DNA of 18,356 nt. Source: an uncultured Hungatella sp. (GTDB taxonomy: Bacteria; Bacillota; Clostridia; Lachnospirales; Lachnospiraceae). The DNA is taken from assembly GCA_910585645.1 (NCBI GenBank), contig CAJUFP010000101.1, forward strand, positions 1 to 18,356, in the 5' to 3' direction. The notes under the pieces were generated by a model, which was not told the DNA's origin, made no database searches, and saw only the letters and a list, made by a program, of their open reading frames with translations. Shown here one piece after another: positions 6,036 through 13,465 of this stretch. Position 1 is the first letter of the stretch, and every line of letters begins with the position of its first letter. The position numbers and the translations under genes are program-made.

Positions 6036-7346
6036 ATGAGCACAGAAAGGAAAAATATCATGAAAACAGATGCGATGAAGATTCTTGATTCCGCGAAAGC
6101 CCGTGAGCTTATGGCCAAACTGTACGGCAGGGACAATGTGGAGACCAATGTGAAGCGCTATAAGGATCTGGTGGAAAAGTTTGAGAGGGAATTTGGGGAT
6201 AAGGACGTGAAGATGTTTACCTCACCGGGGCGGACGGAGATAAGCGGAAACCACACGGACCACAACCACGGCAAGGTTCTGGCGGGAAGCATCAACCTGG
6301 ACTGTGTGGGCATTGGGGCGAAGAATGACAGTGACAAGGTGAACATTGTCAGTGAGACCTTTGACCAGAAGTTTTCCATTGACCTTAAGGATCTGGCGCC
6401 CAGCAGCAAGATGGCGGGGACCATTGACCTGGTGAAGGGGCTGTTAAAGGGATTTGTGGAGATGGGGTACAAGATAGGCGGGTTTGACGCTTACATAACC
6501 AGCAACGTCATAAGCGCTGCGGGAGTCAGCTCCTCCGCAGCGTTTGAGATGCTTCTGTGTTCCATGCTCAACGTATTTTTTAATGAGGGAAAGATGGACG
6601 TGGTGGCCTATGCCCATGTGGGGAAATATTCGGAGAACCATTACTGGAACAAGTCGTCAGGGCTTTTGGACCAGATGGCCTGCGCTGTGGGCGGCCTGAT
6701 CACCATTGACTTTTTTGACCCGGCAAATCCCAAGGTGGAGCAGATCCCCTTTGATTTCGGTTCCCAGAACCACAGTCTGATCATCGTGAACACGGGGAAG
6801 GGCCACGCGGATCTGAGCGCGGACTATTCCTCCGTGCCAAATGAGATGAAGAAGGTGGCGGAGTATTTTGGCAAGGAAGTCTGCGCCCAGGTGAAGGAGG
6901 AGGACGTGATCAGGGATCTGGCCAAGGTACGGCAGTTTGCCGGAGACCGGTCCGTTATGAGGGCGCTTCACTTCTTTGAGGAGAATAAGAGGGTTGAGGC
7001 GGAGGTGGCTGCCCTGAAGGAGAATCGGTTTGATGATTTTCTGGCGGGGATCACGGCTTCCGGCAATTCTTCCTGGAAGTGGCTGCAGAACTGCTACACC
7101 AACAGCAGTGTCCAGGAGCAGGGCATCAGCGTGGCTCTGGCTTTGACGGAATTGTTTATCGCGGATAAGAAGCGGGGGGCCTGCAGGATCCACGGCGGCG
7201 GGTTCGCCGGGGTTATTATGGCCATGCTGCCCAACGATCTGGTGGATGAGTATGTGGAGTATATTGAGAAGGCTCTGGGGAAGGGGAATGCTTATAAGAT
7301 GAGCATCCGGCCTTATGGGGCTGTGTGTGTGGATGAGATGGTATAA
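6036..7346 (+). CDS. galK: Galactokinase (GHMP kinase family)
   Basis: Phosphorylates galactose to galactose-1-phosphate with ATP, the first kinase step of the Leloir pathway. 436 residues. GHMP motifs: sugar-binding motif PGRTEISGNHTDHNHG (64-79), ATP loop AAGVSSSAA (161-169), catalytic Asp212 in GLLDQMAC, and C-terminal motif IHGGGFAG (385-392). The first motif differs from the usual GRVNLIGEHTDYNGG: the Asn and Glu positions are exchanged (Glu68, Asn72). Two starts are possible: 6036 (AGGTGA close upstream) or 6060 (AAAGG nine bases upstream), which would remove eight residues. No galT or galE is adjacent, so another sugar substrate cannot be excluded. Confidence 0.88.
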   Translation: MSTERKNIMKTDAMKILDSAKARELMAKLYGRDNVETNVKRYKDLVEKFEREFGDKDVKMFTSPGRTEISGNHTDHNHGKVLAGSINLDCVGIGAKNDSDKVNIVSETFDQKFSIDLKDLAPSSKMAGTIDLVKGLLKGFVEMGYKIGGFDAYITSNVISAAGVSSSAAFEMLLCSMLNVFFNEGKMDVVAYAHVGKYSENHYWNKSSGLLDQMACAVGGLITIDFFDPANPKVEQIPFDFGSQNHSLIIVNTGKGHADLSADYSSVPNEMKKVAEYFGKEVCAQVKEEDVIRDLAKVRQFAGDRSVMRALHFFEENKRVEAEVAALKENRFDDFLAGITASGNSSWKWLQNCYTNSSVQEQGISVALALTELFIADKKRGACRIHGGGFAGVIMAMLPNDLVDEYVEYIEKALGKGNAYKMSIRPYGAVCVDEMV

Positions 7347-7394
7347 GTTAAAAGTTTGTGTTGATGATAAGTTTGTTTTTGGTTAAGTTTTTTA

Positions 7395-7430
7395 GAGGCA
7401 GTAATCAACCGGATTACTGCCTCCTGTTTT
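7395..7430 (+). terminator. Intrinsic terminator of the galactokinase gene
   Basis: GAGGCAGTAATC (7395-7406) and GATTACTGCCTC (7412-7423) form a perfect 12-bp stem with a five-base loop, followed by CTGTTTT. The minus strand lacks a T-run after the stem, so it is less likely to stop the convergent methyltransferase transcript. Confidence 0.88.
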
Positions 7431-7469
7431 ATCATAGGACAATGGTTTTGCTGAAATATGCCTGCCAGG

Positions 7470-8621
7470 TTATTTACCGCAAAGCAGCCCATACAAAGTC
7501 GGATCCACATGAAATTCCTCAATAACCCGCCTAGCCTCCTCAAGGGCCTTCTGCCTGGCAGACGCGGATTTCCCCGGATTGCGCGTTGCGCGGATGAGCA
7601 CATTTTTCGGAGTGTGTTCAAAGTCGATAAATTCCAGCAGCTGGGTGTTATACCCGGAATACTCCAGAAGGTTTGCCCGGATGGCGTCGGTCATGAGAGC
7701 GCAGAACCGCTCAGAGACAATGCCGTATCTGGTGAGGAGGGAAAGTCTGTCCGTGTGGATCTGTTTGTTCAGTTCATGCTGGCAGCAGGGCACGGAGAAG
7801 ATCATCCTGGCGTTCCAGGAGACGGCGTTGTAAAGGGCGTAGTCGGTTGCGGTGTCGCAGGCGTGGAGGGTGATGACCATGTCCACGTCAAAGGGGCAGC
7901 GAAAACCGTTGATGTCCCCCAGCTCAAACCGGAGGTGGTCATAGTGGTATTTTAAAGCGGCGGCATTGCATTTGCGGATGACGTCTTCTTTTAGGTCCAG
8001 ACCGATGATGTTGACGGAAATATTCCGGATTTCGGTCAGGTAATAGTAGAGGATAAACGTCAGGTAGGACTTGCCGCAACCAAAGTCGATGATGTTAAGG
8101 CTGGGGGGATTTTCTTTTTTTATCACATCGTCTATGAGCTCTATGAAGCGGTTGATCTGCCTGTACTTGTCGTACATGGATCTGACCACTTTTCCCTGGG
8201 AGGTGAAGATGCCCATGTCAACGAGGGGCGGGATGACGCGGCCCTCAGGCAGGATATAGTTTTTTGCCCGGTTGTGGCCGGGCTGCCAGGGAAGGTCATA
8301 AGGCGTTTTGGACGCTTTGGCGGTGAAAAGGACCTTTTTCTTTTTGGAGACAGAGAGGGAGTATTCCTTGTCTTTTGACCAGGCGTTCAGCTGCCGGAAA
8401 TCGGTTTCCAGACAGTCAACGCATGTCTGATAGAGCTGTTCAACAGGAACATTTTCATGAAAAACCTGTTTTTCCGTGTATCTGGCGATCTGGTAATAGC
8501 CGCCTTTCTGTTCTATGGTGATCTTCTGATAAGTCCGGTCTTTGGCAGCCGGCTTGCTTATGACAAGCTTTAAGGGGCTGTCATTGAGGATGGCTGTGAC
8601 GGAATCATGGATGGTGTTCAT
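7470..8621 (-). CDS. Class I SAM-dependent methyltransferase (Methyltransf_32-like)
   Basis: A 383-residue protein. SAM-binding motif I is IIDFGCGKSYLTF (177-189), followed by the acidic IIGLDL (205-210). HACDTATD (253-260) and SVPCCQHE (276-283) resemble the Methyltransf_32 family, whose members are suspected or known nucleic-acid modifiers. The substrate is not known here. The N-terminal 110 residues are a separate, Lys-rich region of unclear role that might bind RNA (inference). The ATG at 8621 has AGAAAGG upstream. The gene diverges from htpG across a 257-bp regulatory gap and has its own promoter. Confidence 0.82.
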   Translation of the reverse strand: MNTIHDSVTAILNDSPLKLVISKPAAKDRTYQKITIEQKGGYYQIARYTEKQVFHENVPVEQLYQTCVDCLETDFRQLNAWSKDKEYSLSVSKKKKVLFTAKASKTPYDLPWQPGHNRAKNYILPEGRVIPPLVDMGIFTSQGKVVRSMYDKYRQINRFIELIDDVIKKENPPSLNIIDFGCGKSYLTFILYYYLTEIRNISVNIIGLDLKEDVIRKCNAAALKYHYDHLRFELGDINGFRCPFDVDMVITLHACDTATDYALYNAVSWNARMIFSVPCCQHELNKQIHTDRLSLLTRYGIVSERFCALMTDAIRANLLEYSGYNTQLLEFIDFEHTPKNVLIRATRNPGKSASARQKALEEARRVIEEFHVDPTLYGLLCGK

Positions 8622-8663
8622 GGCGTGCCTTTCTGAGATGAGTTTACTGGTACTGACAGCAGA

Positions 8664-8692
8664 ATTGTACCACAGCGGGCGGCAATGGGCAA
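8664..8692 (-). promoter_or_regulatory. Promoter of the methyltransferase gene
   Basis: On the minus strand: TTGCCC (8687-8692), a 17-bp spacer and TACAAT (8664-8669). The start is about 35 bases before the ATG. The -10 box overlaps one copy of the 12-bp direct repeat ACAGCAGAATTG (8656-8667). Confidence 0.6.
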
Positions 8693-8729
8693 GCGGTTAA
8701 GCGCTTATCATCCTCTTTTGCACCTGTTC

Positions 8730-8761
8730 TTCTGCTGAGAATGAAAGTCATTACAGCAGAA
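8730..8761. promoter_or_regulatory. Hairpin or palindromic site next to CIRCE
   Basis: TTCTGCTG (8730-8737) pairs with CAGCAGAA (8754-8761), and inside it AATGA pairs with TCATT around AAG. It ends three bases before CIRCE. Its right arm is part of ACAGCAGAATTG (8753-8764), an exact direct repeat of 8656-8667. A binding site for a second regulator is possible. There is no T-run for a terminator. Confidence 0.5.
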
Positions 8762-8764
8762 TTG

Positions 8765-8791
8765 CTAGCACTCTTTTGAAATGAGTGCTAA
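8765..8791 (+). promoter_or_regulatory. CIRCE operator (HrcA binding site)
   Basis: CTAGCACTC-N9-GAGTGCTAA matches the CIRCE consensus TTAGCACTC-N9-GAGTGCTAA at 17 of 18 positions with the exact nine-base spacer. HrcA represses heat-shock genes through this site. Here it lies seven bases upstream of the htpG -35 box. hrcA itself is not in the window. Confidence 0.93.
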
Positions 8792-8798
8792 TTTCCTG

Positions 8799-8827
8799 TT
8801 GACAATTTGTTCTATCGGTACTAGAAT
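8799..8827 (+). promoter_or_regulatory. Near-consensus sigma-A promoter of htpG
   Basis: TTGACA (8799-8804), a 17-bp spacer and TAGAAT (8822-8827). Start near 8834 gives a 45-base leader with AAAAAGGAG (8862-8870) before the ATG at 8879. Confidence 0.85.
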
Positions 8828-8878
8828 ACTCTGTAGGCAATATAAATCGATAATTAAACAGAAAAAGGAGTGTTTGAT

Positions 8879-10885
8879 ATGGCAACCAAGACAGGCAGTT
8901 TATCCATAAGCAGTGAGAACATATTTCCGGTGATCAAGAAGTGGCTGTATTCTGACCACGACATTTTCTACAGAGAGCTGGTTTCCAACGGCTGCGACGC
9001 CATCACCAAGTTAAAGAAGCTGGAGCTGATGGGGGAGTTTGAAAAGCCGGAGGATGTGGAGTATAAGATTCAGGTGACGGTGAACCCTACGGACAAGACC
9101 ATCACCGTGACGGACAACGGCATCGGCATGACGGAGGAGGAAGTGGAGGAGTATATTAACCAGATCGCCTTCTCCGGGGCCCAGGATTTCCTGAACAAAT
9201 ATAAGGACAAGGCCAATGAGGACCAGATCATCGGGCATTTCGGTCTGGGATTCTACTCCGCGTTTATGGTGGCGGACAAGGTGACCATTGACACCTTATC
9301 TTACAGACAGGACGCCAGGGCGGTACACTGGGAGTCAGAGGGCGGCACGGAGTTTGAGATGAGCGACGGGGACAGGGAGACGTTCGGAACCACCATCACC
9401 CTGTATCTCAATGAGGACAGCGTGGAGTTCTCCAATGAGTATCGGGCCAGGGAGGTTCTGGAGAAATACTGCGGCTTTATGCCTGTTCCCATTTTCCTGA
9501 ATAACGCGGAGGCGGAGCCCCAGTATGACACCATTGAGAAGGATGAGCTGACGGACAAGGACACCATTGTGGAGACCATCCTGGAGGAGGCCAAGACTGA
9601 GGAGAAGGAGAACGAAAACGGGGAGAAGGAAGTTGTGGAGGTGTCCCCGGCCAGGGAGAAGTACAAGATTTTAAGGCGGCCTGTGGCGGTCAACGATATT
9701 AATCCTCTGTGGAACAAGCACCCCAATGAGTGTACGGAGGAGGAGTACAAGTCCTTCTACCGGAAAGTATTTATGGACTACAAGGAGCCTCTGTTCTGGA
9801 TCCATCTGAACATGGACTATCCCTTTAACTTAAAAGGCATCCTGTACTTCCCCAAGATCAACACAGAGTACGACAGCCTGGAGGGGACCATCAAGCTGTA
9901 CAACAACCAGGTGTTTATCGCGGACAACATCAAGGAGGTTATCCCGGAATTTCTCATGTTGTTAAAGGGCGCCATCGACTGTCCGGACCTGCCTCTGAAC
10001 GTGTCCAGAAGCGCGCTGCAGAACGACGGCTTTGTAAAGAAGATCTCCGACTACATCACCAAGAAGGTGGCTGACAAGTTAAGCGGCATGTGCAAGACCG
10101 ACCGGGAAGCCTATGAGAAGTATTGGGATGACATCAGCCCGTTTATCAAGTTCGGCTGCTTAAAGGATGACAAGTTTGAGGAGAAGATGAAGGAGTACGT
10201 GCTGTTCAAGGATCTGGACAAGAAGTACCTGACCCTTCAGGATTGCTTAGACGATGCCAAGGACAAGCATGAGAATGTGATCTACTATGTGACCGATGAG
10301 AAGGAGCAGAGCCAGTACATCAACATGTTCCGGCAGGAGGGGCTTAACGCGGTGATCATGAACCACAACATTGACAGCCCGTTTATCAGCCAGCTGGAGC
10401 AGAAAAAGGAAGGCTTAAAGTTCATGCGCATTGACGCCGACGTGACGGACACCTTCAAGGAGGAGGTTAAGAAGGAGGATGAGGAGAGCTTTAAGGCGGA
10501 CACGGAGAAGCTGACAGAAACCTTCAAGAAGGCTCTTGGCAATGACAAGCTGGAGATCAGGGTGGAGAAGCTGAAGAACGACCAGGTGGCTTCCATGATC
10601 ACCGTGTCTGAGGAGAGCCGGAGAATGCAGGACATGATGAAGATGTACAACATGTACGGCATGGACCCGTCCATGTTCGGAAATGAGGGGGAGACCCTGG
10701 TGCTCAACGCCAACCACAAGCTGGTGCAGTATGTGCTTGCCAACGGCGAAGGGGAGCTGACAGGGAAGATCTGTGAGCAGCTTTACGACATGGCCTCCCT
10801 GACTCACGGCAGTTTGAGCGCGGAGCGGATGACGAAGTTTGTCAGCCGCAGCAATGAGATCATGATGCTGATGACGGAGAAATAA
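8879..10885 (+). CDS. htpG: Molecular chaperone HtpG (Hsp90)
   Basis: Cytosolic ATP-dependent dimeric chaperone, 668 residues from the ATG at 8879. A GTG nine bases earlier overlaps the ribosome site and is not used. The GHKL ATPase domain shows YRELVSNGCDA (31-41) with catalytic Glu33 and Asn37, DNGIGM (79-84), and the lid segment GHFGLGFYSAFM (119-130). RELVSNGCDA differs from the common RELISNASDA. An acidic charged stretch (about 237-255) links to the middle domain, which has NVSRSALQND with the conserved catalytic Arg. The C-terminal dimerisation domain has a Met-rich segment (QDMMKMYNMYGM). Control by CIRCE/HrcA is likely, and a terminator follows. Confidence 0.97.
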   Translation: MATKTGSLSISSENIFPVIKKWLYSDHDIFYRELVSNGCDAITKLKKLELMGEFEKPEDVEYKIQVTVNPTDKTITVTDNGIGMTEEEVEEYINQIAFSGAQDFLNKYKDKANEDQIIGHFGLGFYSAFMVADKVTIDTLSYRQDARAVHWESEGGTEFEMSDGDRETFGTTITLYLNEDSVEFSNEYRAREVLEKYCGFMPVPIFLNNAEAEPQYDTIEKDELTDKDTIVETILEEAKTEEKENENGEKEVVEVSPAREKYKILRRPVAVNDINPLWNKHPNECTEEEYKSFYRKVFMDYKEPLFWIHLNMDYPFNLKGILYFPKINTEYDSLEGTIKLYNNQVFIADNIKEVIPEFLMLLKGAIDCPDLPLNVSRSALQNDGFVKKISDYITKKVADKLSGMCKTDREAYEKYWDDISPFIKFGCLKDDKFEEKMKEYVLFKDLDKKYLTLQDCLDDAKDKHENVIYYVTDEKEQSQYINMFRQEGLNAVIMNHNIDSPFISQLEQKKEGLKFMRIDADVTDTFKEEVKKEDEESFKADTEKLTETFKKALGNDKLEIRVEKLKNDQVASMITVSEESRRMQDMMKMYNMYGMDPSMFGNEGETLVLNANHKLVQYVLANGEGELTGKICEQLYDMASLTHGSLSAERMTKFVSRSNEIMMLMTEK

Positions 10886-10943
10886 GCCTACAGGACAGTG
10901 CAGCATAGATCGGGAATAAAAGCATAAGGCGTATAGGAAAAAT

Positions 10944-10996
10944 AAAAAAGAGCGGGTGTGCTGGCAAGGATGGCTTGGCAGTATACCCGTCTTTTT
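10944..10996. terminator. Bidirectional terminator between htpG and the nitroreductase gene
   Basis: A stem built from AAAAAGAGCGGGTGTGCTG and CAGTATACCCGTCTTTTT encloses an internal GC/GG region. T-runs occur after the stem on both strands, so it can end both htpG (plus) and the convergent nitroreductase transcript (minus). Confidence 0.8.
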
Positions 10997-11031
10997 GGTA
11001 AGACGCAAAATTCGGTTTTCGGACCTTTTGG

Positions 11032-11090
11032 CTGACTGCCGGCCATGGCGGCAGTCAGATGCCGCCGGGGAGTAGTCCCGGCGGTTTCTT
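11032..11090 (+). other. Tandem GC-rich hairpins with a mutually exclusive pairing
   Basis: Hairpin 1: CTGACTGCCG (11032-11041) with CGGCAGTCAG (11049-11058). Hairpin 2: CCGCCGGG (11062-11069) with CCCGGCGG (11077-11084), followed by TTTCTT. The middle can instead pair GGCGGCA (11047-11053) with TGCCGCC (11060-11066), breaking both. On the plus strand hairpin 2 is terminator-like. No gene lies downstream on that strand. Confidence 0.5.
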
Positions 11091-11114
11091 AAGACAAAAA
11101 TAAGACAAAAAGAG

Positions 11115-11633
11115 TTAGTCCGCAAACACGATTTTGCCGTTCTTGACAATCTCTTTGGGCTGGGCAGGGGCTGCATAGCCCAAAGCGGCGATGCCGTAGG
11201 CCGCGTGGTCGTCGGGGATGCCGTAGGATTTAAGCATCCCGCGGACCTTCGGGTTGTCGCAGGCGTCCCGAAGCTGGTTGATCCACACGGAGCCGATGCC
11301 AAAGGAGTGGGCGGCCAGGAAGATGTTCTCCAGGGCGCAGGCATTGTCGTCGATGCCGAAGCGGGCGTCCCGCAGGTTGGACGTGATTATAATGACCTGG
11401 GGCTCATACATGGTGTAGTTTTCCCGGCCAAGGGCCTCCCCGATGGCGGCGGCCAGCTCCTGGATCCTGTCGCGGCTTCGGAGCACGGTGAACTGCCAGG
11501 TCTGGCGGTTCATGGCGCTGGGGGCGTACTGGGCGGCTTTGAGGATGGCGTCCAGCTCCTGTCCGGGGATTTCCCGGTCCTCAAAGGCGCGGATGCTTCT
11601 CCTGGTAAGCAGATTTTCCATAACAGGGTTCAT
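11115..11633 (-). CDS. Nitroreductase family FMN-dependent oxidoreductase
   Basis: A 172-residue flavoprotein of the nitroreductase superfamily, using NAD(P)H to reduce nitro compounds, quinones or other acceptors. The physiological substrate is not known. FMN-binding features: RRSIRAFEDREI (11-22), APSAMNRQTWQF (37-48), and the C-terminal half DNACALENIFLAAHSFGIGSVW (positions about 95-116) with GIAALGYA (146-153). The length is at the short end of the family but no domain seems lost. The ATG has AAGGAGG eight bases upstream. A weak promoter on the minus strand (GTTACA-like -35 and TACACT -10 at 11774-11779) could serve it. It is convergent with htpG. Confidence 0.88.
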   Translation of the reverse strand: MNPVMENLLTRRSIRAFEDREIPGQELDAILKAAQYAPSAMNRQTWQFTVLRSRDRIQELAAAIGEALGRENYTMYEPQVIIITSNLRDARFGIDDNACALENIFLAAHSFGIGSVWINQLRDACDNPKVRGMLKSYGIPDDHAAYGIAALGYAAPAQPKEIVKNGKIVFAD

Positions 11634-11804
11634 AGTGTTGTCCTCCTTACATGATATGTACCGGCGCGGGACGGATGTGACTGCCGGCCGGGTTCAGAAT
11701 GGGATACATCCGGGGTATCTCCGGAAAAATTCGCGGATCTTGATTTTGGCGGCGGATTTCCGGGCATACTCATAGTGTATTCTTTCTCTGCTTTTATTGT
11801 AACC

Positions 11805-12368
11805 TTAACGGGAAAAAATGCAAGAGGAAAGCACGTATAATCTCTGCACCAGTATGGTGGTGGCGATGATGAAGAACACTTCCAGGGCGCTGCTTATGAT
11901 GCCTGCCAGGACCAGGAGAAGGCCGCTTACCAGGGTGATGGCCACCATAGACAGGCGGAAAGGCCGCAGAAACTGCCGGGCAGCAGGGGAAAGGGAGGAC
12001 AGGCGCCACAGGATCAGGTACAGGCACAAGGCCAGCAGGACGGAGGACACAAAGGCGAACACCACATGGAGAAAGGCCTGGAGGGGCACGGCTTCCGGCA
12101 GATAGGGCGTGGTGACGGCCAGAAGCAGAAGAAGCAGGGCTGTGAGAAGGAGCCTGTGTTCCCAGACGGGACGGGGCAGGTAGATCAGCAGCTTTTTCAG
12201 CACTTGGTAGTAGTAGAGGCCGATGATGACGCCCAGAAGGAAAAACGCGGTGCGGCGGGTGGGCAGGCTGCCGATAACCGACAGGTTGGAGGTGAACCAG
12301 TTAGTCCCTCTGACAAACAGCAGGGTGTAGACGGGAATGACGGCGTAGGCGATACACGACATAAGCAT
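11805..12368 (-). CDS. Six-helix membrane protein of unknown function
   Basis: A 187-residue hydrophobic protein. The start at 12368 has AAAGGAGG six bases upstream. A longer reading would run back into the patatin gene and is rejected. About six membrane helices can be placed near residues 4-20, 39-57, 72-88, 97-120, 138-157 and 160-178. A conserved-looking loop LLFVRGTNWFTSNLSVIG (16-33) follows helix 1, which resembles DUF998-like proteins (from memory, unverified). No catalytic motif is visible. It is divergent from the patatin gene and 171 bp upstream of the nitroreductase gene on the same strand. Confidence 0.7.
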   Translation of the reverse strand: MLMSCIAYAVIPVYTLLFVRGTNWFTSNLSVIGSLPTRRTAFFLLGVIIGLYYYQVLKKLLIYLPRPVWEHRLLLTALLLLLLAVTTPYLPEAVPLQAFLHVVFAFVSSVLLALCLYLILWRLSSLSPAARQFLRPFRLSMVAITLVSGLLLVLAGIISSALEVFFIIATTILVQRLYVLSSCIFSR

Positions 12369-12396
12369 AGACTTCCTCCTTTTGGCGTGAGATGAG

Positions 12397-12438
12397 AGCG
12401 CCCGGGCGGCGGGGATTATTTGGCAGACCGGGCGCTTA
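12397..12438. repeat. GC-rich inverted repeat between divergent genes
   Basis: AGCGCCCG and CGGGCGCT, perfect 8-bp arms about 25 bases apart, lie just upstream of the membrane-protein ribosome site. It could be an operator or a leader hairpin for that gene. Nothing more is supported. Confidence 0.35.
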
Positions 12439-12567
12439 TGCGGGGTATGGGAGTAGTATTTGCCGGGCCGGGCGGTTCGATACCGGGAAGATATTGGAGA
12501 CAGTGGCCGTTTTAAAATTATGCCATAGATAATATAGTAAGAGATCGATGAAAAGAGGATTATAGTT

Positions 12568-13353
12568 ATGGAAGGGACTGCATTGATTTTAGCCGGAGGC
12601 GGCGGCAAGGGCGCTTATGAGATCGGGGTGTGGAGAGCCATGAAGGAGCTTGGCACAGACAAAAAGATCAGGGCCGTGTCGGGAGCCTCCGTGGGCGGGC
12701 TCAATGGGGCCCTGTTTGTCCAGGGCGACTATGACAGGGCCAGGCGTATCTGGCTGACCATGAACGCGGAGAAGATCCTGGACACAGGCAGGTTTGACTT
12801 TTTGGAGGATTTAAAGGCCATGGCGGAGAGGTGGCCTGACGTGGAGGCGGAGTCCTTGCTGGAGGAGGGGATCTTCTCCAGGGACGGCCTGGTGCAGATC
12901 ATCCGGGAGGAACTGGATGTGAACCGGGTGGCATGGAACGGGATTCCCTGTTACCTGGCCTGCTACAATGTGACTTCCAACCTGGTGGATTACATCAATG
13001 TGACGGGAATGAAACAGAATGACATGGAGACCATCCTTCTGGCCACGTCGGCCCTTCCGGGAATCTTCGGGCCGGTCAGGTTCGGGAAGAGTCTGTATCT
13101 GGACGGAGGGCTTAAGGACAATGTGCCGGTGCGTCCTCTGTACAACGCGGGATATCGGGATTTTCTGGTGGTGCATTTAAGCCGCCGGGGGATTGTGGAT
13201 GAGGAGGAATTTCCGGGGGCATCCATGGTGCAGATCGTCCCCTCCCAGGACCAGGGAGATTTTGTCACGGGAACCCTGGATTTTTCGGCGGACGGGGCCA
13301 GACGGAGGATGGAGCAGGGGTATGAGGACGCCATGGCTGTTCTTGGAAAATGA
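12568..13353 (+). CDS. Patatin-like phospholipase family protein
   Basis: Predicted serine lipase or acyl hydrolase with a Ser-Asp dyad, 261 residues. Oxyanion-hole motif GGGGKGAY (10-17), nucleophile elbow GASVGG (39-44) with Ser41, and catalytic Asp179 in the DGG motif (179-181). No signal peptide or membrane helix is seen, so it is probably cytoplasmic or membrane-associated. The ribosome site AAGAGGA precedes the ATG. A weak TATAGT -10 (12533-12538) with TTTTAA 17 bp upstream is the only promoter candidate. No terminator is seen in the 112-bp gap before the transporter, which has its own promoter. The substrate is unknown. Confidence 0.9.
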   Translation: MEGTALILAGGGGKGAYEIGVWRAMKELGTDKKIRAVSGASVGGLNGALFVQGDYDRARRIWLTMNAEKILDTGRFDFLEDLKAMAERWPDVEAESLLEEGIFSRDGLVQIIREELDVNRVAWNGIPCYLACYNVTSNLVDYINVTGMKQNDMETILLATSALPGIFGPVRFGKSLYLDGGLKDNVPVRPLYNAGYRDFLVVHLSRRGIVDEEEFPGASMVQIVPSQDQGDFVTGTLDFSADGARRRMEQGYEDAMAVLGK

Positions 13354-13384
13354 GAGAAACCGGGGGAAATCATGGAAGTTTCGT

Positions 13385-13413
13385 TTTACAAATGTCTGTT
13401 TCTGGTATATAGT
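13385..13413 (+). promoter_or_regulatory. Sigma-A promoter for the transporter-lgt-kinase unit
   Basis: TTTACA (13385-13390), a 17-bp spacer and TATAGT (13408-13413). The start is near 13420, and the ribosome site AGGAAGG (13448-13454) lies before the ATG at 13466. Confidence 0.7.
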
Positions 13414-13465
13414 AGAGAGAAATACAGTGATAGGTAAACGATAAAAAGGAAGGCAGAAAAACAGG

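Noticed and set aside
11032..11090. A known riboswitch class
   Set aside because: The alternative pairings are real, but I recognise no ligand-binding core and there is no downstream gene on that strand.
10415..11344. 309-residue open frame on the minus strand over the htpG end and the nitroreductase 3' end
   Set aside because: It runs through the htpG terminator and overlaps nitroreductase in another frame. No domain seen.
12369..12608. N-terminal extension of the minus-strand membrane protein
   Set aside because: It overlaps the patatin start and has a non-membrane, Arg/Pro-rich composition. The ATG at 12368 has a strong AAAGGAGG site.
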